From positions 1 to 6,776 of the forward strand of contig JAURJO010000456.1 of NCBI GenBank assembly GCA_030832235.1: 6,776 nt of DNA. The letters run 5' to 3'. The position numbers and the translations under genes were made by a program. Numbering within the stretch: position 1 is the first letter of the stretch; every line of letters starts with the position of its first letter. This stretch comes from Verrucomicrobiota bacterium. Its GTDB lineage: Bacteria > Verrucomicrobiota > Verrucomicrobiia > Opitutales > Opitutaceae. Under the pieces are notes generated by a model. It made no database searches. It was given only the letters and a program-made list of their open reading frames with translations, and was not told the DNA's origin. Positions 1 through 5,807 of the stretch are shown in pieces.

Positions 1-693
1 CGGCCGGGCCGGCGCCACCGCTTCTTGTGCTGGAGCGGCCACTGGGAAAGGCGGCGGGGCCTTGGCTTTTGCAGGCAGCGAGGCAGAGGCTTCGTCCGGC
101 GCTGACGAGTTCGCGGGGGAGGAGACCACTGGTGTCGCCGGCGCGGGTAAGGCCGGTGAGGCGTCGTTGCGCGGCTTCAGTTTGAATTTCGAGCCTGGGT
201 CGGCGGATGCCAGCGCGGCGGCGATTTCGGCCGCAGGGGAGGGTGGGTTGTCTGCGATCGGTGCCGGCGCGGAGGGCGGCGGCCGATCAACGGCTGGCGT
301 GGGGACGGGGGCAGGCGCCGACGTCGGGACGGATTCGGAGAGCTTGGGTTTGAGCCGGATCGTGGGAGCCGGCGCAGGTGTGGCTGCAACGACGGGGCTT
401 GCGGTTGGCTGGGCGGGCGGCTCGACCGCCGGTGACTGAGTCGCGGGTTCCGCGGCGGCGGAAGCGGCCTGGGCGGCTGTGGTGAGCCTGGGCTTCAGGC
501 GGACCTTCGGCGTGGAGTCAGCCGACGGAGTGGACGATGCGGCCTTGGGTGTGGGGTCGTTGGCTGGAGCCGGAGTTGTAGATTCGGGAGCAGGTGGCGG
601 AGCCGGCGGGGCGGACTCGTGAGGAGCGGAGGAAGCCGGGGTTGCGCGAGGTTTCAGTCGAAGGACCGGCGTGGGCTTCTGCTCTTCGCTCAT
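1..693 (-). CDS. Pro/Ala-rich protein with four RLKPR-type motifs, C-terminus outside window
   Basis: The minus strand is open from an ATG at 693-691 to the window edge without a stop, giving 231 residues that begin MSEEQKPTPVLRLKPR. The composition is extremely Ala/Pro/Ser/Thr-rich, so this part is probably disordered. A short basic motif recurs four times: RLKPR at residues 12-16, RLKPR at 65-69, RLKPK at 113-117 and KLKPR at 171-175, spaced 53, 48 and 58 residues. Most Lys and Arg lie in or beside these motifs; residues 70-112 have none. No signal peptide, membrane segment or enzymatic motif is visible. The start is supported by the N-terminal motif lying immediately after it, but no Shine-Dalgarno sequence precedes it. 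It is transcribed divergently from the lipoprotein gene. I do not recognise the family. It could be the disordered N-terminal arm of a membrane-anchored or envelope-spanning protein whose folded domain lies beyond the left edge; that is inference. The purely low-complexity plus-strand reading of this region lacks such an ordered repeat. Confidence 0.72.
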   Translation of the reverse strand, partial: MSEEQKPTPVLRLKPRATPASSAPHESAPPAPPPAPESTTPAPANDPTPKAASSTPSADSTPKVRLKPRLTTAAQAASAAAEPATQSPAVEPPAQPTASPVVAATPAPAPTIRLKPKLSESVPTSAPAPVPTPAVDRPPPSAPAPIADNPPSPAAEIAAALASADPGSKFKLKPRNDASPALPAPATPVVSSPANSSAPDEASASLPAKAKAPPPFPVAAPAQEAVAPARP

Positions 694-842
694 GCGGCGA
701 GCCAAAGAGGTTTGGCGGCCCCGCTACAGCAAAAACCGAGCGGTGTGGCGCGGTGCGAGGCGAGGAGAAACGTGCGGTCCCCGCGCAAAACTTTCACTCG
801 CGGTCGGGCGCGCGGCTGTTCACGGTCTCCGACTCGCATTCC
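694..842. promoter_or_regulatory. Divergent intergenic region
   Basis: These 149 bases separate the minus-strand RLKPR-repeat gene from the plus-strand lipoprotein gene, so they should hold promoters for both directions. I see no convincing -35/-10 pair, operator palindrome or Shine-Dalgarno sequence on either strand. The call rests on gene orientation alone. Confidence 0.35.
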
Positions 843-1100
843 ATGAAGAAGGTTTTCCCCGTCGCCACCCTGATCGCCCTGATGCCGCTCGCGGGCGGCT
901 GCAGCCTGTTTTCGAAAAAGGCGCGGGCCAAGGAGAGCACCGCGATCGCCGGCGAGGTTGAGGCGACGTTCCGCCAGCGCTGGGTCGACAAGCGCGCGGG
1001 AGAACTCGTCGCGCAGGGCGTGGCGGCCGATGCCGCCCGGGCGCAGGCGGGTCGCGAGTTCGACGAGCGTTACCAGTTCGGGCTGAAGAACCAGAAGTGA
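843..1100 (+). CDS. Small putative lipoprotein
   Basis: An 85-residue protein starting MKKVFPVATL. Residues 1-19 form a typical lipoprotein signal peptide: Lys2-Lys3, a hydrophobic stretch, then the lipobox LAGGC with Cys20 as the predicted lipidated residue after signal peptidase II cleavage. The mature part (residues 20-85) is short, charged and probably helical, with alternating Arg/Asp/Glu/Ala (around RWVDKRAGELVAQGVAADAA). The reading frame stays open upstream to 594, but I chose the ATG at 843 because it begins exactly at the signal peptide; the upstream extension is Arg-rich and overlaps the divergent gene. There is no clear Shine-Dalgarno sequence. The stop is 25 bases before the rarD-like gene, so co-transcription is possible. 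I do not recognise a family and assign no function beyond likely membrane anchoring. Confidence 0.68.
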   Translation: MKKVFPVATLIALMPLAGGCSLFSKKARAKESTAIAGEVEATFRQRWVDKRAGELVAQGVAADAARAQAGREFDERYQFGLKNQK

Positions 1101-1125
1101 GCGGGGTGACTCCGCCGGCCGCAAC

Positions 1126-2034
1126 GTGAGCGCGCCTGCCGGTCCCACTGCGGAGCAGGCCCGTTCCGGGGCGCTGGCCGCCGCGTTGTGTTACTTTCTC
1201 TGGGGCCTCGTTCCCGTCTATTGGAAGCAACTCGGCGCGGTCGATGCGTTGGAGCTGATCGCGCACCGGCACGTCTGGTCCCTCGCGTTGCTCGCGGTCT
1301 TGATGGCGCGGACGGGTGGTTTCGGTGAATTGGCGGCGTTGTTGCGCGATCCGCGGGCGGTCGCGACCCACTTGTTGAGTGGCACGCTCCTTACACTGAA
1401 CTGGCTGGTCTACGTCTGGGGTGTGAACGCCGGGCACGTGATCGAGACCAGTCTCGGGTATTTTCTGGTGCCTTTGGTCAACGTCGCCGCGGGCCGGCTC
1501 GTGCTGCGCGAAAATCTGCGGCACCTGCAATGGGTCGCCATCGCCCTCGCGGCCACCGGGGTCGCGCTGATGTTCTGGCAGGCCGGCCGGCCGCCTTGGA
1601 TCGCGCTGGTCCTCGCGGCCACGTGGGGCGGGTACAGCCTCATGCGGAAGCGATCTCCTCTCGGTGCGGTTCCCGGTCTCGCGGCCGAGACGCTCCTGCT
1701 CGCCCCGCTCGCGGTCGGCTTCCTGCTCTGGCGCCATATGACTGGCTCTGGCGCGCTCGGACGCGTGGACGTCACGATGCATTTCCTGATTCTCAGCGCC
1801 GGGTTTGTCACCGCCGTGCCACTGCTGCTCTTCGGCTACGGTGCGCGTCGCGTGAGGCTCACCACGCTTGGGCTCCTTCAATATCTCGCGCCTACGGTGC
1901 AACTGGTTATCGGCATCTGGGTTTACCACGAACCCTTCGCGCGCCACCGGCTACCAGGCTTCGCCTGCATCTGGGCGGCGCTGGCGCTTTACACGGCCGA
2001 CAACCTGTTCGCCGCGCGGCGGACGCCGGCTTGA
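1126..2034 (+). CDS. rarD: RarD-type EamA family membrane permease
   Basis: A 302-residue, strongly hydrophobic protein with about ten predicted membrane helices, close to the roughly 296 residues of Escherichia coli RarD. RarD signature stretches are visible in order: WGLVPVYWKQL (residues 26-36), ELIAHRHVWS (43-52), NWLVYVWGVNAGHVIETSLG (92-111) followed by YFLVPLVNV, then LRENLRHLQWVA (127-138), and LGLLQYLAPT (248-257) in the second EamA half. RarD was named for chloramphenicol sensitivity; transport substrates of the family are poorly defined, so no substrate is claimed. The start is GTG at 1126, because the next in-frame ATG would remove the first helix and the WGLVPVYWK motif. No Shine-Dalgarno sequence precedes it. 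It lies 25 bases after the lipoprotein gene and 43 bases before the esterase gene on the same strand. Family assignment is firm; a role linked to its neighbours is not evident. Confidence 0.9.
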   Translation: MSAPAGPTAEQARSGALAAALCYFLWGLVPVYWKQLGAVDALELIAHRHVWSLALLAVLMARTGGFGELAALLRDPRAVATHLLSGTLLTLNWLVYVWGVNAGHVIETSLGYFLVPLVNVAAGRLVLRENLRHLQWVAIALAATGVALMFWQAGRPPWIALVLAATWGGYSLMRKRSPLGAVPGLAAETLLLAPLAVGFLLWRHMTGSGALGRVDVTMHFLILSAGFVTAVPLLLFGYGARRVRLTTLGLLQYLAPTVQLVIGIWVYHEPFARHRLPGFACIWAALALYTADNLFAARRTPA

Positions 2035-2077
2035 GCGAATCCGCGGCCGCTCTCGGACGTCTTTCCCTCGCTTCCTC

Positions 2078-2854
2078 ATGAAAAACACCCGATCCCTCCT
2101 GTTCGCCGGTCTGCTGGCCGGTCTTGTCGCAACTGGTGTTGCTCGCGCCGCCGCTCCCGCCGCCCCGGGTCCGAAGCCCGACGCCTCCGCCGCGATCGAG
2201 AAAACCGACCCCAGCGGGCGCTTCCGCAAGATGCACGAATCGTTTCTCGCGCGGGGCAAGGCGGGCCCCGTGGGCGTCGTTTTCATCGGTGACTCGATCA
2301 CGCAGGGCTGGACGAAGGCGCCGCACGTCTGGGAGCACTATTACGGTAAATGGCAGCCGGCGAATTTCGGAATCGGCGGTGACCAGACGCAGCACGTCAT
2401 CTGGCGCATCGAGAACGGGGAGCTAGACGGCCTGACCCCGAAGGTCGCTGTGCTCATGCTCGGCACCAACAACACCCGCACGCACAACGCCGCCGAGATC
2501 TCCGCCGCCAACCGCAAGATCGTCGGGATGATCCGAGCCAAGATTCCCGGCGTGAAGGTCCTCGTCCTCGCCGTGTTCCCCCGTGGGCCGCGGCCCGACA
2601 AGGATGGCAACATCACACCCGAAGTGGCCGCCGAGGCCGCGCGGCAGATGGACATCATCAACGGCGTGAACGCCGAGCTCGCGCGACTCGACGACGGCAA
2701 GAACGTCCGTTTCCTCGACATCAACCGCGTCTTCCTCGGGCAGGACGGCAAGATCCCGATGTCTATCATGCCCGACCAACTCCATCCCAACGCCGCCGGC
2801 TACCAACTCTGGGCCGACGCCATGCACCCGACCCTCACCGCCCTCATGAAGTGA
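2078..2854 (+). CDS. Exported SGNH/GDSL-family esterase (PAF acetylhydrolase-like)
   Basis: A 258-residue protein with a signal peptide: MKNTRSLLFAGLLAGLVATG, then VARA with likely cleavage near residue 24. The SGNH hydrolase blocks appear in order: block I FIGDSITQGW (69-78) with nucleophile Ser73; block II NFGIGGDQT (96-104) with the oxyanion-hole glycine; block III MLGTNN (127-132) with the oxyanion Asn; and block V DQLHPN (233-238) with catalytic Asp233 and His236. This layout is that of the platelet-activating-factor acetylhydrolase beta/gamma-like subgroup, common in Planctomycetota and Verrucomicrobiota, where members are thought to de-acylate glycans or other esters. The substrate here is unknown. 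The frame is open back to 1868, inside the permease gene, but the ATG at 2078 is chosen because the signal peptide starts there. No Shine-Dalgarno sequence is apparent. A REP-like arm begins 11 bases after the stop codon. Confidence 0.92.
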   Translation: MKNTRSLLFAGLLAGLVATGVARAAAPAAPGPKPDASAAIEKTDPSGRFRKMHESFLARGKAGPVGVVFIGDSITQGWTKAPHVWEHYYGKWQPANFGIGGDQTQHVIWRIENGELDGLTPKVAVLMLGTNNTRTHNAAEISAANRKIVGMIRAKIPGVKVLVLAVFPRGPRPDKDGNITPEVAAEAARQMDIINGVNAELARLDDGKNVRFLDINRVFLGQDGKIPMSIMPDQLHPNAAGYQLWADAMHPTLTALMK

Positions 2855-2865
2855 CCCGCCCCTAA

Positions 2866-2886
2866 GGGGTCAGGGCGTTCAATGTT
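2866..2886 (+). repeat. Lone REP-like unit (copy 1)
   Basis: This 21-base unit begins with the core GGGGTCAGGGCGTTC and is identical to copy 2 at 2909-2929 and to the reverse complement of copy 3 at 2955-2975. It has no adjacent partner of its own, so it could pair with copy 3 in competition with copy 2. It starts 11 bases after the esterase stop codon. Confidence 0.9.
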
Positions 2887-2906
2887 CGAATTCACCCCAC
2901 CCCCCC

Positions 2907-2977
2907 ATGGGGTCAGGGCGTTCAATGTTTCGGAGGCGAATCGGGGCCCGGTTGAACATTGAACGCCCTGACCCCAT
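2907..2977. repeat. REP-like inverted pair (copies 2 and 3), possible bidirectional terminator
   Basis: The arms 2907-2929 and 2955-2977 are perfect 23-base reverse complements, separated by a 25-base loop. Each arm holds the core GGGGTCAGGGCGTTC. The element lies between the convergent esterase and methyltransferase genes; its right arm ends 17 bases beyond the methyltransferase stop codon. A long stem between convergent genes could stop transcription or protect transcript 3' ends, but there is no T-tract, so intrinsic termination is not established. The tail-to-tail palindrome format, and a core starting GGGGTCAGG, resemble REP elements mobilised by TnpA-REP (RAYT) transposases. That comparison is from memory and no such transposase gene is in the window. 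Confidence 0.9.
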
Positions 2978-2994
2978 CGGGTCCGGCGGGTGAT

Positions 2995-3717
2995 TCAGGG
3001 GTCGCGGCGGAAAATCAGGATGTGCTGGCGCGGGAGCACATCGATGTTGCGCTCGAAGCGCACGGGGTGGACCGAGAATTCGCGACGCACCTGAGCTTCG
3101 GTCATCTTGTGCAGCGGTTTGATCGGGACCTCGGGGTCCTCCCCGCGGTACTCGACGAGTACCAGGCGTCCACCGGGTTTCAGCGCCCGTGCCATGGCCC
3201 GCGCCATCTCGAAGGGATGGTCAAACTCGTGGTACACATCGACTAGGAGAATCAAGTCGCAGGACGCTTCCGGGAGCCGGGGATCGTCTATCGTGCCCAG
3301 CACCGGACGTACGCGGTCGGCTACTCCGCGCCGCTCCATGTTCACCATCAGCAGATCTAGGAATACCTGCTGGATCTCCACCGCGTGGATTACGCCGGTG
3401 GGGCCGACTTTTTGTGCCATCCTCCAGGTGAAATAACCGCTCCCGGCGCCGATATCCGCCACGGTGTCGCCCGGGCGAAGCTTAAGTGCTTCCAACAGCA
3501 GGTCGGTGCGCTCCTCCTGCTCGCGTTCGGGCCGTTCCAGCCAGCCGGCGCCCTGATGGCCCATGACCTGGGAGATCTCGCGCCCGAAGTAGTATTTGCC
3601 GATGCCGTCCCGCGTCCGGCGGCCGTTTTCGTAACGGGCTTCGGCAGGGCGACCCTCTGCGATCGCCGGGGCGGCGGCGGATGCGGCTGGTGCTATCCCC
3701 AGCAGCATAGCCGCCAT
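2995..3717 (-). CDS. Class I SAM-dependent methyltransferase, possibly exported
   Basis: A 240-residue Rossmann-fold methyltransferase. Motif I is VADIGAGSGYF (86-96), the SAM-binding glycine loop. The acidic residue ending strand 2 is Glu114 in HAVEIQ. The post-strand-4 segment is DLILLVDVYHEF (154-165), followed by LKPGGRLVLVEYRGED (179-194) and PIKPLHKMT (198-206). These stretches match a widespread uncharacterised family whose members often carry signal peptides; the methyl acceptor is unknown. The N-terminus MAAMLLGIAPAASAAAP looks like a short signal peptide but has no basic residue, so export is uncertain. The start is the ATG at 3717, since AGGGAG at 3725-3730 (minus sense) sits 7 bases upstream, the best ribosome-binding site in the window. 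The frame stays open to 4050, but that extension runs through the REP-like repeats and into the oxidoreductase gene, so it is rejected. The gene is enclosed by repeat clusters on both sides. Confidence 0.87.
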   Translation of the reverse strand: MAAMLLGIAPAASAAAPAIAEGRPAEARYENGRRTRDGIGKYYFGREISQVMGHQGAGWLERPEREQEERTDLLLEALKLRPGDTVADIGAGSGYFTWRMAQKVGPTGVIHAVEIQQVFLDLLMVNMERRGVADRVRPVLGTIDDPRLPEASCDLILLVDVYHEFDHPFEMARAMARALKPGGRLVLVEYRGEDPEVPIKPLHKMTEAQVRREFSVHPVRFERNIDVLPRQHILIFRRDP

Positions 3718-3724
3718 GAGCGTT

Positions 3725-3730
3725 CTCCCT
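3725..3730 (-). promoter_or_regulatory. Shine-Dalgarno sequence of the methyltransferase gene
   Basis: AGGGAG in minus-strand sense, 7 bases from the ATG at 3717. It decides the start of the methyltransferase among the long in-frame upstream extension. The other six gene starts in the window have no comparable purine-rich site. Confidence 0.6.
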
Positions 3731-3747
3731 AATTCCAGAACCCGCGC

Positions 3748-3823
3748 TAAGGGGTCAGGGCGTTCGATGTTCGGGAACCGAAAACGGCTGGCTCCATTTA
3801 ACAACGAACGCCCTGACCCCTTA
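3748..3823. repeat. REP-like inverted pair (copies 4 and 5)
   Basis: The arms 3748-3766 and 3805-3823 are perfect 19-base reverse complements built on TAAGGGGTCAGGGCGTTCG. The homology continues inward with mismatches to 3771 and from 3800. The enclosed loop is variable. The element lies about 30 bases upstream of the methyltransferase ATG, on the side from which that gene would be transcribed, so it could impede readthrough from the oxidoreductase operon. Confidence 0.9.
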
Positions 3824-3836
3824 CGGGTCGGGCTCA

Positions 3837-3914
3837 AAGGGGTCAGGGCGTTCAACGTTTTTCCAGGGTGGTAAGGGGCGGGCATTTTTGAACAACGAAC
3901 GCCCTGACCCCTTA
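3837..3914. repeat. REP-like inverted pair (copies 6 and 7), possible terminator of the oxidoreductase operon
   Basis: The arms 3837-3853 and 3897-3913 are perfect 17-base reverse complements (AAGGGGTCAGGGCGTTC). The right arm with its flank, 3891-3914, is identical over 24 bases to 3800-3823 in the neighbouring pair, which shows a shared ancestry. In minus-strand sense the element begins 15 bases after the oxidoreductase stop codon. A T-rich stretch (TTTTTCC at 3857-3863, and ATTTTTG at 3884-3890) is in the loop rather than after the stem, so classic intrinsic termination is not clearly supported. Confidence 0.88.
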
Positions 3915-3929
3915 GAATGCGCGGGAGGG

Positions 3930-4955
3930 TCATGGGAGGGCGACCGGACGGCCGGTGCGGATCGATTCCTCTTCGGCTTCGCAGATTTCCACCGCGGACA
4001 CGCCGTCCTCGGCGGTGACGTGGCGGGGCGCGCGGCCCGTTTCGATGCACTCCGCCATGTAGCCTAGCTCGCCAAGGTAGCCGTCGCCAGGTTCCGGTGG
4101 CACCACCCGCCCGCCGCTTCCGCTCTCAAAGACTTTCAGCGCATCAGTGCCGCGGGCGAGGTCGTAGTCTGCCGTGGCCCGTTCGAAAACCACCGTGTAC
4201 GCCATATTGAAGCCGTGGCCTGTCGCCATCGCCCAACTTCCCTCGGCGCTCACGGCGGCTCCGTTGGCGACCGTGTACTGCGCGACCACGTGGTCGATCG
4301 CCCCGCTGTGGAAGCCCACGCCCTGCGCGTAGACTGCCTTTGGACGCCCGAACAGGTGCTGCACGAAATCAACGTCGTGGATGTGCAGGTCGAGCAGCGC
4401 TCCGCCCGATACCGCACCGTTGAGATAAACGTCCCGTCCCCAAGCGGGCGCCTCGCCCACGCGCCGGAAACGCGCCGCCTTCACTGCGCCGTAGGTGCCG
4501 GCGTCGATCGTTTGCTTCAGCCACGTCCAGCCCGGCCAGAAACGCAGGCACATCGCCGGCATGAAAAAACCGCGCGCTTCCCGCGCCGCGGCCAGAATCT
4601 CGCGGGCCTGCGCCGCCGTCCGCGCCAGCGGTTTCTCACAGATCACGTGTTTACCGGCGCGCAGCGCGCGGGTGGCGAGTTCGACGTGGCGCGGGGTTGG
4701 TACGCACAGGTCGATCAGGTCGATTCCCGGATCCGAAAGCAGCGACTCAAAGTCCTTCGTGGCGCGCACGCCGGTCATGTCGAGCCGCAGGGGCTCTCCC
4801 ATCGCGATATTTCCGGAAACGGATGAGAAATCGCCGTTCTCCGGGAGATGGCGTGACGCGCAGAGCGCGGCGATGCGGACCCCGGGCAGGCGGAGGTACG
4901 CGCGGAGGTGCGTGACCCCCATGAATCCGAGACCGACGACGGCGACGTTAACCAT
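3930..4955 (-). CDS. Gfo/Idh/MocA family NAD(P)-dependent oxidoreductase
   Basis: A 341-residue cytoplasmic dehydrogenase, a usual length for the family. The N-terminal Rossmann domain starts VAVVGLGFMG (4-13, GxGxxG dinucleotide loop), and continues with LIDLCVPTPRHVELATRALR (80-99) and the hallmark KHVICEKPLA (102-111), whose Glu-Lys-Pro carries the conserved Lys108. The C-terminal domain has the second hallmark, GGALLDLHIHDVDFVQ (184-199), with Asp189 and His193 near the active site. Family members oxidise or reduce sugar, inositol or glycan-derived hydroxyl groups; the substrate cannot be read from sequence. No signal peptide, unlike many twin-arginine-bearing relatives. The ATG at 4955 starts directly before the Rossmann strand; no Shine-Dalgarno is evident. 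It lies 15 bases after the TIM-barrel gene on the same strand, so the two are probably one operon acting on the same substrate route. Confidence 0.93.
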   Translation of the reverse strand: MVNVAVVGLGFMGVTHLRAYLRLPGVRIAALCASRHLPENGDFSSVSGNIAMGEPLRLDMTGVRATKDFESLLSDPGIDLIDLCVPTPRHVELATRALRAGKHVICEKPLARTAAQAREILAAAREARGFFMPAMCLRFWPGWTWLKQTIDAGTYGAVKAARFRRVGEAPAWGRDVYLNGAVSGGALLDLHIHDVDFVQHLFGRPKAVYAQGVGFHSGAIDHVVAQYTVANGAAVSAEGSWAMATGHGFNMAYTVVFERATADYDLARGTDALKVFESGSGGRVVPPEPGDGYLGELGYMAECIETGRAPRHVTAEDGVSAVEICEAEEESIRTGRPVALP

Positions 4956-4970
4956 GTTGAAAGAGGAGGC

Positions 4971-5807
4971 TCAGCGTACGATTGACTCGAGGTGCATGCG
5001 ACCGGCGCGGATATCGGCGACCCGTTGCGTGCCGGCTTCACGCTCGATGCAGAGGTCGCCGTGGAACCCGAGTGCGTCGAGTGTCCCGAGGAATGCCGCC
5101 CAGTCGACTTCGCCGGCGCCGACCGCGACTTCCTCGCCCCACGTGCCCGGAACTCGCGTGCGGCGGGCGTCCTTGAGGTGGCATTGGCGGATCCACGGCG
5201 CGAGCGTGCGAAGGGCGGCGAGTGGTTCGCCCTTGTCGTAAAGGATCATGTTGGCCGGGTCGAAGTTCACGCCGACGTCCTTGCGGCCGAGCACGCGCAG
5301 GAACGCGGCGAGCGTCTCCGCCGTCTCCTGTCCGGTCTCGAAACCGAGCGCGATACCGTCGCGCGCGAAAACCCCCGCGATGCGGTCGATGCGCTCGAGC
5401 AGCTTGCGGAAATCCGGGTCGGTCTCCTCGTGCGGCAGGAATCCCGCGTGGAAAGTCACCAGTCGCAGCCCCAGCTTCGCCGCGAGGGCCGCCACCGCCT
5501 GGATGTTGCGCCAATTCTCGTCCCACGTGGCGTCGGGCACCACCCCGCCGGTGCGGCGGATCGAGTCGAGCGAAGTGTAGTCCTCCCCGACGGTCACAAA
5601 CATACCGGAGGCGATCTCGATGCCGCGGGCGCGCGCCAGTTCAGGAAACTTGCCCCAGACCGCCGGTTCCGCGCGGAGCGGATCCAAGGCGAGTTGCACG
5701 CGGGCGACGCCCGTGGCGGCGAGCGCGTCGAGCAACGCGACGGGGTCCGAGGGTTGCAGCGACCAGCTGCAGACGGCGAGGCGGCGGGCGAGATCGTTCT
5801 TCGTCAT
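4971..5807 (-). CDS. Sugar phosphate isomerase/epimerase-like TIM-barrel protein (AP-endonuclease-2 fold)
   Basis: A 278-residue protein of the xylose-isomerase-like TIM-barrel superfamily. The expected metal-site and active-site residues fall at the ends of successive strands: VTFHAGF (117-123, His120), LGFETGQE (154-161, Glu157), VNFDPANMILY (180-190, Asp183), RQCHLKDAR (207-215, His210 and Asp213) and LCIERE (252-257, Glu255). No signal peptide, so cytoplasmic. Members isomerise or epimerise sugars and inosose-type compounds; the exact reaction is unknown. I chose the ATG at 5807; the frame also offers a GTG at 5852, but the added 15 residues are Arg-rich and unlike the fold. No Shine-Dalgarno sequence precedes it. 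Its stop is 15 bases before the oxidoreductase start, and this pairing of TIM-barrel isomerase with Gfo/Idh/MocA dehydrogenase is a recurrent sugar-catabolism arrangement. Confidence 0.9.
   Translation of the reverse strand: MTKNDLARRLAVCSWSLQPSDPVALLDALAATGVARVQLALDPLRAEPAVWGKFPELARARGIEIASGMFVTVGEDYTSLDSIRRTGGVVPDATWDENWRNIQAVAALAAKLGLRLVTFHAGFLPHEETDPDFRKLLERIDRIAGVFARDGIALGFETGQETAETLAAFLRVLGRKDVGVNFDPANMILYDKGEPLAALRTLAPWIRQCHLKDARRTRVPGTWGEEVAVGAGEVDWAAFLGTLDALGFHGDLCIEREAGTQRVADIRAGRMHLESIVR

Noticed and set aside
62..439. Plus-strand Gly/Ala-rich frame of 125 residues
   Set aside because: It is the antisense of the minus-strand Pro/Ala-rich gene, whose frame is longer (231+ residues), starts at a plausible ATG and carries an ordered repeated motif. 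The plus frame has none.
594..842. N-terminal extension of the lipoprotein frame
   Set aside because: The signal peptide begins at 843; the extension is Arg-rich, has no family features and overlaps the start of the divergent gene.
820..1947. Minus-strand frame of 375 residues opposite the lipoprotein and permease
   Set aside because: Its composition (Arg, Gln, Asp, Pro-rich) is that of an antisense shadow in GC-rich DNA, and the plus strand encodes a clear RarD-family permease.
2866..3914. CRISPR array
   Set aside because: The repeats are few, in alternating orientation with a gene between clusters, and lack uniform spacers; they are inverted pairs, not direct repeats.
2866..3914. Composite transposon or insertion sequence ends around the methyltransferase
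   Set aside because: No transposase, no target-site duplication that I can see, and the same unit occurs in multiple pairs on each side rather than one terminal repeat per side. A REP-like family explains it better.
3718..4050. N-terminal extension of the methyltransferase frame to 351 residues
   Set aside because: It translates the REP-like repeats and overlaps the 3' end of the oxidoreductase gene on the same strand. The ATG at 3717 has a good ribosome-binding site.
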